41,541 bases of DNA from Chloroflexota bacterium (GTDB lineage Bacteria; Chloroflexota; Anaerolineae; J102). Shown here in pieces: positions 16,354 through 26,509 of this stretch. The number at the start of each line of letters is the position of its first letter. Positions within the stretch are counted from its first letter, which is position 1. Position numbers and translations under genes: made by a program. The stretch covers positions 1 to 41,541 of the forward strand of contig JAADGC010000198.1 of NCBI GenBank assembly GCA_013152585.1. The letters are read 5' to 3'. The notes beneath the pieces were generated by a model, which was not told where the DNA came from, searched no databases, and worked only from the letters and a program-made list of their open reading frames with translations.

Positions 16354-17679
16354 ATGGCAGAACCCGATTTAATCTCCAAATTCAAGCAACACACAGCCGT
16401 GATCGGTATTGTTGGCCTGGGCTATGTGGGGCTGCCGTTAGCCGCCGCCTTTGCCGAAAAAGGATTTTCAGTGATCGGCATCGATGTCGATGCGCGCAAG
16501 ATCGCCTCGTTGCAACAGCGCATCTCCTACGTGCGAGACGTATCGTCGGAACGGCTGGCCCCTCTGATGGCCGATGTCCCCCAGCATGGACATTTGCATG
16601 TGACCACCGACTACGTCGCCGCGCAGGATTGCGACGCTATCCTGATCTGTGTACCCACGCCTCTGAACAAAACCCGGGATCCGGATGTGCGCTTCCTCAT
16701 CGCCGCCGGTGAATCGGTTGCCCGGCACATGCACAGCGGCATATTGGTTGTGCTCGAATCCACCACCTATCCCGGCACGACCGAAGAATTGCTGATGCCC
16801 ATGCTGGAACAGTCTCCGGCATTTGCGGGCCAGGGCACGGTGGGCGAAGATTTCTTTTTGGCCTTTTCGCCCGAACGCATCGATCCCGGTCGCCAGGATT
16901 GGACGGTGGAGAATACCCCCAAAGTGGTGGGAGGAGTGACACCAGCCTGCTTGCAGGCGGCCGTGACCCTGTATAGCCAGGTCATCCGGCCCGTGATCCC
17001 TGTCTCCACACCTGCTACGGCCGAAATGACAAAGCTCCTGGAAAACACCTTCCGGGCTGTGAACATTGCCCTTGTCAATGAAATAGCCATGATGTGCGAT
17101 AAACTGAATCTGGACGTATGGGAAGTGCTTGAAGCCGCGGCCACCAAACCCTACGGCTTTATGAAATTCACCCCTGGCCCCGGCGTCGGTGGCCATTGTA
17201 TCCCCCTCGACCCGCACTACCTTTCCTGGAAACTAAAAACGCTGCATTACACCGCTCGCTTTATCCAGTTGGCTGGCGAAATCAACACCGAGCTGCCGCA
17301 CTACTGGGTGCAAAAGGTGCAGGACGCCTTGAACGAGGTCGGTAAACCCGTGAAAAATAGTCGCATACTGGTGCTTGGCGTCGCCTATAAAAAGGACATC
17401 GACGATACCCGCGAATCCCCTGCCCTGGATATTATTGAACTGCTGCGACAGAAACACGCCGACGTCCAATACCACGATCCTTTCGTCCCCCGATTTTCAC
17501 ACAATGGCAGCGAAATGCACTGTGTGCCCAACCTGGAAACCGCGGTGCGTCAGGCCGACTGCGTGCTTGTGATTACGGATCACTCGGATTATGATTGGGT
17601 CGCCATTGCCAGAGATGCCCGGCTCGTGGTCGATACCCGCCATGTGATGCCGACCGTTCCCGTTGGCGCCGCGATTTAG
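16354..17679 (+). CDS. UDP-N-acetylglucosamine/UDP-sugar 6-dehydrogenase
   Basis: A 441-residue nucleotide-sugar dehydrogenase that oxidises C6 of a UDP-hexose to the uronic acid with two NAD+. The N-terminal motif is GIVGLGYVGLPLA. The catalytic cysteine lies in PGPGVGGHCIPLDP. The C-terminal domain has LGVAYKKDIDDTRESPA. The GVGGHCIPLDPHYLSWK form is typical of the WbpA/WecC-type branch acting on UDP-GlcNAc-like sugars rather than UDP-glucose. AAGGAACCATT precedes the ATG, and nearly the same string precedes the sulfate adenylyltransferase start. Confidence 0.88.
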   Translation: MAEPDLISKFKQHTAVIGIVGLGYVGLPLAAAFAEKGFSVIGIDVDARKIASLQQRISYVRDVSSERLAPLMADVPQHGHLHVTTDYVAAQDCDAILICVPTPLNKTRDPDVRFLIAAGESVARHMHSGILVVLESTTYPGTTEELLMPMLEQSPAFAGQGTVGEDFFLAFSPERIDPGRQDWTVENTPKVVGGVTPACLQAAVTLYSQVIRPVIPVSTPATAEMTKLLENTFRAVNIALVNEIAMMCDKLNLDVWEVLEAAATKPYGFMKFTPGPGVGGHCIPLDPHYLSWKLKTLHYTARFIQLAGEINTELPHYWVQKVQDALNEVGKPVKNSRILVLGVAYKKDIDDTRESPALDIIELLRQKHADVQYHDPFVPRFSHNGSEMHCVPNLETAVRQADCVLVITDHSDYDWVAIARDARLVVDTRHVMPTVPVGAAI

Positions 17680-17760
17680 GACAACGCCCGGTTTTCAAGT
17701 AGAATAGAACGTCCACTTTGTCAGCTTAGGAATCATCCAAAGATGAGTTCCTGTTTTTGC

Positions 17761-17820
17761 CCTCCGTGAGGTGGTCAGAAGTGCTGCCAGCACCGAAATA
17801 TCGGTGACCACTTCCCCGAG
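17761..17820 (+). promoter_or_regulatory. possible structured leader upstream of the PAPS-synthesis gene
   Basis: The 288-bp gap before the sulfate-activation gene contains nested dyads. GTGGTCA (17771-17777) pairs with TGACCAC (17805-17811). Inside, GTGCT-GCC-AGCAC (17781-17793) and CACCGA-AATA-TCGGTG (17791-17806) can form, partly in competition. This could be a cis-regulatory RNA or operator for sulfur control. It matches no riboswitch consensus I know. A TAGAAT box near 17700 is a weak promoter candidate. Confidence 0.35.
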
Positions 17821-17868
17821 GTTCATTCTAGACAAACACTTAGCTCTCGCTGAGGGGAATGGGTGTGA

Positions 17869-19713
<1,845 letters not shown>

Positions 19714-19753
19714 AGCAATCCCCGGGACTCTCCCTCCCCCGGAGGAAATGGCC

Positions 19754-20377
19754 ATGAAATCATGGTTCAACAGACGAGCAAAATCTGCCCCCCACACAGC
19801 ATCGCTATCCCCAACCATCGTGGTCGTGTCGGGCCTGCCGCGTTCTGGCACGTCGATGATGATGAAGATGTTGGAAGCTGGCGGCCTGTCCGTGCTCAGC
19901 GATGGCGAACGCCAGGCAGACACCGATAATCCCCAAGGCTACTACGAATTCGAACGCGTCAAACAGCTCGATAAAGGCGATGTGGCCTGGCTGCCCTCGG
20001 CGCGGGGCAAGGTCGTGAAGATCATCTCGGCGTTGCTGGAGCATTTACCCCCTGGCTACGACTACAAAGTGCTGTTCATGGAGCGGCGCATGTCGGAAGT
20101 GCTGGCGTCGCAACAAAAAATGCTAAAGCGCCGCGGCGAGCCTTCGCACGTGGACGACGAAACCCTGGCCCGATTGCTGGCAAAACACGTTCAGCACGTC
20201 AAATCCTGGCTGACAAGCCAACCCCACTTTGCCGTGATGACCGTGGACTATAATCACATGCTCGCTGATCCCGAGCCCTACGTGCGGCGGGTGAATCAGT
20301 TTTTGGGCGGGCAGCTCAACGAACAGGCCATGAACGCAGTGGTCGATCCCACTTTGTATCGTAACCGCGCCCCATAA
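19754..20377 (+). CDS. sulfotransferase-family protein
   Basis: A 207-residue protein with the 5'-phosphosulfate loop VVVSGLPRSGTSMMMKML near its N-terminus, the hallmark of PAPS-dependent sulfotransferases. It is shorter than many members (often 250-350). The YKVLFMERRMSEVLASQ segment resembles the 3'-phosphate-binding region with its Arg and Ser. The start at 19754 is chosen because GGAGG (19741-19745) is eight bases away; the ATG at 19748 is too close. It directly follows the PAPS synthesis gene (40 bp), so the two probably act together. The acceptor is unknown; a surface glycan fits the neighbours. Confidence 0.85.
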   Translation: MKSWFNRRAKSAPHTASLSPTIVVVSGLPRSGTSMMMKMLEAGGLSVLSDGERQADTDNPQGYYEFERVKQLDKGDVAWLPSARGKVVKIISALLEHLPPGYDYKVLFMERRMSEVLASQQKMLKRRGEPSHVDDETLARLLAKHVQHVKSWLTSQPHFAVMTVDYNHMLADPEPYVRRVNQFLGGQLNEQAMNAVVDPTLYRNRAP

Positions 20378-20410
20378 ACTCGTTACTGGACACTGGTGTT
20401 CCTCAATTTT

Positions 20411-20469
20411 GCCACGAATTGCGCCAAAAAAGAAGCAAAAAGCCTTTCATAATGCGTGCAATTCGTGGC
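20411..20469. repeat. perfect 12-bp inverted repeat
   Basis: GCCACGAATTGC (20411-20422) is repeated exactly inverted as GCAATTCGTGGC (20458-20469) around a 35-base A-rich loop. It lies in the 263-bp gap between the sulfotransferase and phosphodiesterase genes. It resembles dispersed CACGAATT-type elements such as that at 4162-4190. It could be a small mobile element remnant or a transcript-ending structure, but it has no T-run. Confidence 0.6.
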
Positions 20470-20640
20470 CGAAAATACATCTATCGGTGACGGATTCCGT
20501 TTTCACCAGACTCCAGCTCGTTATTTCAGGGGGATTTCTCATTTTGAGATCATGCAGGTATACTTTCTAGACATAGACGGCAGGGGATCTTCCCCACCAG
20601 CCGTCGTCATCCCCGCATCCCCCTCCACCCGGACATCTTC

Positions 20641-21639
20641 ATGCGACTGTATTTTCTCGGAATTGACGGGCTTGCCACCAGCATCCTCTTTGCTCCCCAA
20701 AATCAGGGGCGCTGGCCCAACTTTGCGCATCTGTTCGCGCAAAGCCAGCACGGCATCTGCGATTGCGAGGCTGAGTATCAATTTACCGGCCCTTCGTGGA
20801 CTTCGATTTATACCGGCCAGCCTGCCGACGTTCATGGTCTGAAAGACCTGTGGGGACGTCCCCGCAACGGCAGTAAAGCTTTTGTGAATGTACAAGAAGC
20901 GTATGTGTGGGACATCCTCAATCAGCATGGGCTTTCTACGGGGGTCATTACCATGCCCATCACATACCCGGCGCGGCGTGTGCAGGGCTGGATGATCGCC
21001 GGTTTTCCCTCGCCCAAGCTCTCTGTCACCGGGCCGGTGTCTGTCCCCCCCGACTTTCTGGTCGATCACAGCGAGGCCATTCGCCGCACCCAACGCATCC
21101 CCGGCATCGGCTATGCCTGGCATGATCAAATGAGCCTGGCCGAAGATGTGGAACATCTCAAGCAGGTGGAATTGCGGAAGGCCCAGTTGGTTCCACAATG
21201 GTTGGCCGCCTCCCCGGTCGATGCCTTGTTTGTGCAGTATTCGAGCCTGGACAGAGTGGGACATGAGCTGAACAACTATGCTCGCCGTGGCCAGCCCTTC
21301 GATTATAGCCATGTGCACACTATGTACGACTGGTTTGATGCGGAGTTGTTGCCGCAATTGCTGGCGATTGAGGCCGATTATTTGATAGTGGTCTCGGATC
21401 ATGGATGGCCGTTGTGGGCCGAAGTGCAGGGAGGACACGATCAGCATGGCACCTATGTTTTGCGCGGCCCCGATGTTCCCGCCGGGATGCGTCTGGATGG
21501 CCGCAACATCGACATCATGCCCACCACTTTAGATTTACTTGGATTCGAGCCCCCGGCAGTGACCGGGCACAGCATCTTGCTGCGCACCAGCGAACTCGAT
21601 CTCATCGACGAGCATCTGGAAGGGCTCGGGTATCTTTAG
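20641..21639 (+). CDS. alkaline-phosphatase-superfamily phosphodiesterase
   Basis: A 332-residue member of the type I phosphodiesterase/nucleotide pyrophosphatase family. Metal ligands and nucleophile are recognisable: D in FLGIDG near the N-terminus, Thr/Ser in FTGPSWTSIYTG, D and H in SSLDRVGHE, DH in VVSDHGW, and H in GGHDQHGTY. No signal peptide is seen, so it should be cytoplasmic. It may hydrolyse phosphodiesters, phosphonates or nucleotide-sugar-like substrates. Its position after the sulfation genes suggests a part in that pathway, but the substrate is not readable. Confidence 0.83.
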   Translation: MRLYFLGIDGLATSILFAPQNQGRWPNFAHLFAQSQHGICDCEAEYQFTGPSWTSIYTGQPADVHGLKDLWGRPRNGSKAFVNVQEAYVWDILNQHGLSTGVITMPITYPARRVQGWMIAGFPSPKLSVTGPVSVPPDFLVDHSEAIRRTQRIPGIGYAWHDQMSLAEDVEHLKQVELRKAQLVPQWLAASPVDALFVQYSSLDRVGHELNNYARRGQPFDYSHVHTMYDWFDAELLPQLLAIEADYLIVVSDHGWPLWAEVQGGHDQHGTYVLRGPDVPAGMRLDGRNIDIMPTTLDLLGFEPPAVTGHSILLRTSELDLIDEHLEGLGYL

Positions 21640-21650
21640 TTACTGAAATC

Positions 21651-21757
21651 TGGCGAAAATGACACCTGCAGCTTAGCAAAGCATTATTAGCCACAGATTT
21701 CACGGATTTTGCAGATGTTTTCCTGTCTTTTCCGTGAAAATCTGTGTGAATCCGTGG
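21651..21757 (-). repeat. dispersed repeat, family 2, copy 2
   Basis: The reverse complement of this segment matches 4162-4277. The best part runs from AATCCGTGAA through TGCTTTGCTAAGCTGCA to CATTTTCGCCA with only three or four changes. Shorter traces of its end (TTTTCRCCAGA) occur at 16294-16310 and about 20499-20510. The wider family is of the CACAGATTTCACGGATT type. Confidence 0.6.
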
Positions 21758-21842
21758 AAAAAACCCCCAGAAGGGTTTCAGTCGGCGAGCTGACGTATGC
21801 GACGGATGTCCCTGCGTTGTTACAATTTTAGGAGATGAAATA

Positions 21843-22037
21843 ATGTCTGATCGGAATATGAAAGATGTAGCGCAACGCGCCGGCGCAGTCAGAACGCAAC
21901 TACAGGCACTTTGGGCCGACGAAGGCGTTGATCAACTCTCTATTTTTCTGGACCCGGGCATCGTCAGCGTGCTGGAAGAGATCAAACGCGTGAGCCTGGC
22001 GTTTGTAGACGAGATCGCCGCCCTCGATGAATCGTAA
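21843..22037 (+). CDS. hypothetical 64-residue protein
   Basis: A small, mainly helical, acidic protein with no family I recognise. AGGAG lies eight bases before the ATG, so translation is plausible. The middle part, DQLSIFLDPGIVSVLEEIKRVS, is amphipathic. There are no cysteines, no signal peptide and no membrane segment. It lies between repeat family 2 and copy B of the 200-bp repeat, some distance from the phosphodiesterase gene. Confidence 0.5.
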   Translation: MSDRNMKDVAQRAGAVRTQLQALWADEGVDQLSIFLDPGIVSVLEEIKRVSLAFVDEIAALDES

Positions 22038-22080
22038 TGGCTCTTTTGGATTTCGCGGGGATCACATCCCCTCAGGTACC

Positions 22081-22280
22081 GTTTAGGAATAACATCCCTT
22101 TTTAGGGCTGACGCTGGCCGAGGGAACCCTTCACTGCGCTCGAGGGCAGGCTCGGGCTCTTTGGACGCTTTGCGCCGGGAATCGGCCATCGCCGTCCCCT
22201 CTTCGCCCCATGGAGAGTCGGCGAAGGCCGTCCTCTGGCCGCAGGCCTGAAGAGCCTGACTTCAGTCAGCGAGAGCAAAA
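22081..22280 (-). repeat. 200-bp hairpin repeat, family 1, copy B (inverted)
   Basis: Copy B of the element also found at 4601-4800 and 39082-39273, here on the minus strand. It keeps the CTGACT-GA-AGTCAG dyad, but the 8-bp GAGTCGGC stem is broken (one arm reads GAGGACGGC) and GGGTACCC has become GGGTTCCC. Stem changes are not compensated. It fills most of the 331-bp gap before obgE. Confidence 0.85.
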
Positions 22281-22356
22281 CAGAAGGAAATGGTTGGACA
22301 TTCGCCAAGACACGCCTTTTTTAGTGTCGCAAGTATCTTTATTTATCGTCAACGAG

Positions 22357-22362
22357 TATAAT
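22357..22362 (+). promoter_or_regulatory. -10 box of obgE
   Basis: A consensus TATAAT ends six bases before the obgE ATG (22369). No ribosome site is visible between them and no -35 is clear. The usual spacing puts the transcript start at the ATG itself. Confidence 0.6.
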
Positions 22363-22368
22363 TGAGTT

Positions 22369-23643
22369 ATGTTTGCAGATGAAGCCAAGATTTATGTAAA
22401 AGGTGGTGACGGCGGCAATGGCGTTGTCGCCTTTCGCCGCGAGAAATTTATACCCCGTGGTGGACCAGCCGGTGGCAACGGCGGCAAAGGTGGCGATGTC
22501 ACTCTCGTCGCCAGCGCCGATCACAATACCCTTTACCATTTTCGTTTTAAGGTCCATTTCAAGGGAGAACGCGGCAAACACGGCAGCGGTTCCAACAAAC
22601 AAGGCGCGCAGGGAAAGGATTTCGAGATACCGGTACCCCCGGGCACCCTTGTCTATGACGCCGAAAGCGGTGAGCTGCGGGGAGAATTGCTAAAGGTGGG
22701 AGAGCGCCTGCTGGTGGCGCGCGGGGGCCGAGGGGGCCGCGGCAACAGCGTCTTCCGTTCCTCTACCAATCAGACGCCCCGTCTGGCCGAAAAGGGCGAG
22801 CCCGGCGCAGAACGCTGGCTGCGTCTGGAGCTGAAACTGATTGCTGATGTCGGCATCGTGGGTGTACCCAATGCCGGCAAAAGTACGTTGCTTTCGGTGG
22901 TGACGCGCGCGAAACCCAAAATCGCCGATTATCCCTTTACTACGCTAGAACCGAATCTGGGAGTGGCGGTGGTAGATCAACGCGATATGGTATTGGCAGA
23001 TATTCCGGGCCTGATCGAGGGCGCTCATGCCGGCGCTGGCCTGGGATTGACGTTTCTGCGCCATATCGAGCGTACGCGGCTTCTGATTCATATTTTGAAC
23101 GGCCTCAGCCCCGATCCCGTAGGAGATTTTCAGGCGATCAATCAGGAGCTGGAGCTATTTAAGCCCCATTTAGCCACCAAGCCCCAACTGGTTGCTTTCA
23201 ATAAAATGGATGTGCCTGAGGTGCAGGAACGATGGCCCGAAGTCCAGCAAGCTCTGGCCGAGATGGGAATCAAAGCCCTGCCCATAAGCGCTGTTACCGG
23301 CGAGAACGTGCAGACCTTGCTGCAACAGACTTTGGCAATGCTCATAGCCCTGCCCGAAGCTGAACCCCTGCTGCCTTTAGTGCCCGTGCTGGTGCCCGAA
23401 GATGAGGATCTCTTCCACATCCGCCGGGAATCAGAGGGATGGGTGGTGGAAGGCAAGCGCATCCAGCGCGCTGCGGCCATGACAAACTGGGATTATTACG
23501 AGGCCATCATGCGCTTCCAACGTATTTTAGAAGCAATGGGCATCAGTGATGCGCTGCGCGAGGCAGGTGTGAAGGAAGGGGATAAGGTCTTTATTGGTGA
23601 TACCGAACTCACCTGGAGCGAAGATTATTTCATTGACGGCTGA
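22369..23643 (+). CDS. obgE: GTPase Obg/CgtA
   Basis: A 424-residue Obg GTPase acting in ribosome assembly and stress control. The glycine-rich Obg fold occupies about residues 1-158 ([24 protein letters not shown]). The G domain follows with G1 [14 protein letters not shown]3 [17 protein letters not shown]4 FNKMD and G5 SAVTGE. The last 80 or so residues form an OCT domain ([19 protein letters not shown]), as in Bacillus-type Obg. nadD follows after 45 bp, probably on the same transcript. Confidence 0.96.
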   Translation: MFADEAKIYVKGGDGGNGVVAFRREKFIPRGGPAGGNGGKGGDVTLVASADHNTLYHFRFKVHFKGERGKHGSGSNKQGAQGKDFEIPVPPGTLVYDAESGELRGELLKVGERLLVARGGRGGRGNSVFRSSTNQTPRLAEKGEPGAERWLRLELKLIADVGIVGVPNAGKSTLLSVVTRAKPKIADYPFTTLEPNLGVAVVDQRDMVLADIPGLIEGAHAGAGLGLTFLRHIERTRLLIHILNGLSPDPVGDFQAINQELELFKPHLATKPQLVAFNKMDVPEVQERWPEVQQALAEMGIKALPISAVTGENVQTLLQQTLAMLIALPEAEPLLPLVPVLVPEDEDLFHIRRESEGWVVEGKRIQRAAAMTNWDYYEAIMRFQRILEAMGISDALREAGVKEGDKVFIGDTELTWSEDYFIDG

Positions 23644-23688
23644 TGGCTTGTTGCTGCCTACGCCGTGTACCTATGTGGAGTTGCGACG

Positions 23689-24300
23689 ATGTATTCAGAC
23701 AGCGCCCGCCGGGTAGGTCTGCTCGGCGGCACTTTCGACCCCGTGCATATGGGGCATTTGATTTTAGCTGAGACGGCGCGAGATACGTTGCGGTTGGACC
23801 TGGTTTACTTTGTGCCCGCGGCTTCACCTCCGCACAAGCAAGGACAGATCGTAGCCAGCGCTGACGACCGGCTGGCCATGCTGAATCTGGCCCTAAGCGA
23901 TAACTCTCATTTTTGCATCTCTCACATCGATCTCAATCGTTCAGGACCCCACTTTACGTCGGATATGGTGCGCCTGGTGCGCCAAGAATTAGGGCAGGAT
24001 GTAGAATTATGGTTTTTGATGGGGCTCGATTCGCTGATCGATTTCCCCAACTGGCATGAACCCGATGCCATTCGTTCGGTAGCACGGCTGGCGGCAGCGA
24101 CCCGGCCTGGATACGAGATCGATTTTGGGCCCCTGGAAGCGGTCCTACCCGGCATCGTGCACGAGGTGACGTTGTTGCCTATGCCCGGGGTGAGCATTGC
24201 TTCCAACAATCTACGCCGTCGTATCCAATACGGCAGCAGTATTCGCTATTTGGTTCCGGAAACTGTGCGCCAATACATGCGCGAGCATCAGGTGTATTGA
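23689..24300 (+). CDS. nadD: nicotinate-nucleotide adenylyltransferase
   Basis: A 203-residue NadD, which adenylates nicotinate mononucleotide in NAD synthesis. The nucleotidyltransferase motif is GGTFDPVHMGHLILAE; the second motif is ISSNNLRRR-like (IASNNLRRRIQ) near the C-terminus, followed by IRYLVPETVRQYM. The ATG at 23689 is preferred because GGAG lies eight bases before it; a GTG at 23665 extends the frame. A NAD kinase lies farther right in the window. Confidence 0.94.
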   Translation: MYSDSARRVGLLGGTFDPVHMGHLILAETARDTLRLDLVYFVPAASPPHKQGQIVASADDRLAMLNLALSDNSHFCISHIDLNRSGPHFTSDMVRLVRQELGQDVELWFLMGLDSLIDFPNWHEPDAIRSVARLAAATRPGYEIDFGPLEAVLPGIVHEVTLLPMPGVSIASNNLRRRIQYGSSIRYLVPETVRQYMREHQVY

Positions 24301-24343
24301 GCTCTTGGCACTGCCGCCACAACCGATCACCCTATCCCCCCGA

Positions 24344-24961
24344 TCAGGCGGTGCGGGGGAGCAGGGCCTCGATCTGGTTTTGCAAATCGGCATAACGCCG
24401 GACGACCGGGAACTGGGGGAAGTTGCTGATGACGTTGGCGGGCGGGCGAAAGAAGATGCCGTGGTCGGCTGCGGCCAGCATGGAGGTGTCATTGTAAGAA
24501 TCCCCGACGGCGATGACATGCAGGTTGAGCTGCTGCAGGGCCAGAACGGCGGCGCGTTTGCTATCGGGCAGGCGCAAACGATAGCCACTGATCATCCCCT
24601 GTGCATCGATTTCGAGCGTGTGGCACAACAGGGTGGGCCGTCCCAGTTGCACCATGAGGGGCATGGCAAATTCGTAAAAGGTATCGGAGAGGATGATCAC
24701 CTGTGTGCGACTGCGTAGCCAATCGAGAAAGTCGCGGGCGCCGGGCAGGACGCTCATACTGGCGATGACAGCCTGGATGTCGGTCAGGCGCAGGTTGTGT
24801 TGGCGCAGGATGTCGATGCGATAGTGCATCAGTTTGTCGTAATTGGGCTCGTCGCGGGTGGTGCGTTGCAGGGCGGGGATATCTGTTTTGTGGGCGAATT
24901 CGATCCAGATTTCGGGGGTGAACACGCCTTCGAGGTCGAGGGTGACGATAGTGGGTTTCAT
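24344..24961 (-). CDS. thrH: ThrH-type phosphoserine phosphatase / homoserine phosphotransferase
   Basis: A 205-residue HAD-superfamily protein. Motif I is [13 protein letters not shown], with the DxE arrangement (D9, E11) typical of Thr[11 protein letters not shown] is motif II, SKRAAVL provides the lysine, and [10 protein letters not shown] is motif IV. ThrH enzymes dephosphorylate phosphoserine and can transfer the phosphate to homoserine, giving a route into threonine. The start at 24961 is chosen from family length; the frame stays open to 25135 but that part is low-complexity. It is convergent with nadD. Confidence 0.85.
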   Translation of the reverse strand: MKPTIVTLDLEGVFTPEIWIEFAHKTDIPALQRTTRDEPNYDKLMHYRIDILRQHNLRLTDIQAVIASMSVLPGARDFLDWLRSRTQVIILSDTFYEFAMPLMVQLGRPTLLCHTLEIDAQGMISGYRLRLPDSKRAAVLALQQLNLHVIAVGDSYNDTSMLAAADHGIFFRPPANVISNFPQFPVVRRYADLQNQIEALLPRTA

Positions 24962-25172
24962 GGGATGGGATGGGTGGGGTGGGGGTGAAGCATGATTCGC
25001 CCAAGGATTGAACGCAGAGAGCGCAGAGAATTCTGGTTCTTTTAGATTTTGTGAGGGTCTCGATTCAGAGCTCCGGGAGGAGGGCAAAAACACTCTGTTT
25101 GGACAAAAATATCCTGGCCACCTCACGAAGCTCACAGTGGAGCCCCATGAGATGCAGTTGAGCCACTTTGTC

Positions 25173-25202
25173 TTGCCCAGAACGGTAGGAATAAGGTATA
25201 GT
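25173..25202 (+). promoter_or_regulatory. probable promoter of the terC-like gene
   Basis: TTGCCC (25173-25178) and TATAGT (25197-25202) are spaced by 18 bases. The start would lie near 25209, giving a leader of about 49 bases. The rest of the 296-bp gap shows a short GCAGAGAGCGCAGAG direct repeat near 25013 and nothing else. No yybP-ykoY-type manganese riboswitch was recognised. Confidence 0.45.
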
Positions 25203-25257
25203 TATGCTAACATGTGGGCCCCGAGTCCACAAATTTTTTGGTTATTCACAGGTAGCT

Positions 25258-26163
25258 ATGTCTGTTTCAGAAGTTGTTTTCATTATTATACAGCTTATAT
25301 TCTTGGAAGGGATCTTATCAATCGACAACGCGGCCGTCCTGGGGGCTATGGTGTCAACTTTACCGGCCAACGAAGCCATTCCCTGGCCCAAACCGCTGCA
25401 CTTTATGCATGGCTGGGCAGATCGCGTATTTGGTGGCCAACGCGCAGCGGCGCTCAAGGTCGGCCTATTAGGCGCTTATGCTGGCCGCGGGCTTATGCTT
25501 TTGCTGGCCACGGTGGTGATCCAGAATCCCTGGTTGCGTTTATTGGGGGCCGCCTATCTATTCAAACTGGCAATCGAACATCTGGCCTCCAATTATCGTG
25601 AAGAAGTGGAGGAGGATATTCTTACCTCAGGAAAGGTGAAGGGGTTTTGGGGCGTCGTCCTGGCCGTCGAGCTGGCAGATCTGGCGTTTAGTCTCGATAA
25701 TGTGGTGGCCGCCGTGTCCCTCAGCAACCATATCGTCATTGTAATGATAGGTGTTGCCCTGGGAATACTCACCATGCGTTTTGCGGCCCAGATTTTTACC
25801 TTGCTGATCGAACGCGAGCCGGTGCTTGTGACAGCAGCCTATATTTTGGTGCTCAACATCAGCCTGGAATTGCTAATAGAAGAGATCGGCATGCTATTTC
25901 ACACCGAAATCTATTTTGTCAGTTGGCAGAAATTTGTGATTTCGGTGCTCACGTTGGTTTTTGCGGTGATCTACGCCCGCAAACCCGGGCTGCAACGGTT
26001 ATTACGCCCGACTCTACGGGCAATCTCCCGCGCTTTTAGTGTCATCAATGATATCATTGAATTACTATTACGTCCCCTCACTTGGTTTTTCCAGGGGATA
26101 GGTTTCGGCTTTCGGCAATTGTTTCCGGCATTTGTCATCTTGCCGCATGAGTCCGACCGCTGA
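25258..26163 (+). CDS. TerC family integral membrane protein
   Basis: A 301-residue membrane protein with seven or more hydrophobic helices. The family's two acidic signatures are present: EGILSIDNAAVLGAM and ELADLAFSLDNVVAAV. TerC proteins are linked to tellurite resistance and, in several bacteria, to manganese export during metalation of secreted proteins. The ATG at 25258 is chosen because AGGT precedes it and the family starts there; the frame is open to 25204. The C-terminal tail (after about residue 235) is basic and partly hydrophobic. Proximity to secG fits a secretion link but may be chance. Confidence 0.86.
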   Translation: MSVSEVVFIIIQLIFLEGILSIDNAAVLGAMVSTLPANEAIPWPKPLHFMHGWADRVFGGQRAAALKVGLLGAYAGRGLMLLLATVVIQNPWLRLLGAAYLFKLAIEHLASNYREEVEEDILTSGKVKGFWGVVLAVELADLAFSLDNVVAAVSLSNHIVIVMIGVALGILTMRFAAQIFTLLIEREPVLVTAAYILVLNISLELLIEEIGMLFHTEIYFVSWQKFVISVLTLVFAVIYARKPGLQRLLRPTLRAISRAFSVINDIIELLLRPLTWFFQGIGFGFRQLFPAFVILPHESDR

Positions 26164-26201
26164 TCGATGCCGGCGAAACGCGCGTATGCGCCCGTAAATT
26201 T

Positions 26202-26231
26202 TTGGGCGAATTCAGATTCGAATGGTATAAT
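26202..26231 (+). promoter_or_regulatory. promoter of secG
   Basis: TTGGGC (26202-26207), an 18-base spacer and an extended consensus TGGTATAAT (ending 26231). The transcript would start near 26238, leaving room for the AAGGAG site before secG. Confidence 0.6.
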
Positions 26232-26261
26232 TGCTGGCTGACCCTCATTAAGGAGCCTTCC

Positions 26262-26483
26262 ATGGAAACTATCTTTTTTGTTGCCCAGATGATCGTTGCT
26301 TTGGTCTTAAGTGGCCTTATTCTCATGCAAACCCAGAATAGCGGCGCCGGTAGCATGTTCGGCAATGATACCACCGTTTATCGCACGAAGCGCGGACTGG
26401 AAAAAACCCTGTATCAGGCCACCATTATTTTGTCTGCGGTTTTCTTCTTGCTGGCCTTGGTCTCTGTGCGTCTGGCCGGCTGA
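26262..26483 (+). CDS. secG: preprotein translocase subunit SecG
   Basis: A 73-residue protein with two transmembrane helices (about 3-22 and 51-71) joined by a polar loop with QTQNSGAGSMFG, the SecG signature. It is part of the SecYEG channel. AAGGAG (26250-26255) lies six bases before the ATG. The frame is open upstream, but that part precedes the promoter. Confidence 0.92.
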   Translation: METIFFVAQMIVALVLSGLILMQTQNSGAGSMFGNDTTVYRTKRGLEKTLYQATIILSAVFFLLALVSVRLAG

Positions 26484-26509
26484 GCTACGATCAACAGGCA
26501 TAGAGCACA

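Noticed and set aside
24962-25257. Manganese (yybP-ykoY) riboswitch ahead of the TerC gene
   Set aside because: TerC genes are often under this riboswitch, but the conserved loops were not found in the 296 bases upstream.
26164-26212. Terminator after the TerC gene
   Set aside because: GCGC-GTAT-GCGC and CGCCC/GGGCG stems are short and the T-run falls inside a loop, so a terminator cannot be supported.
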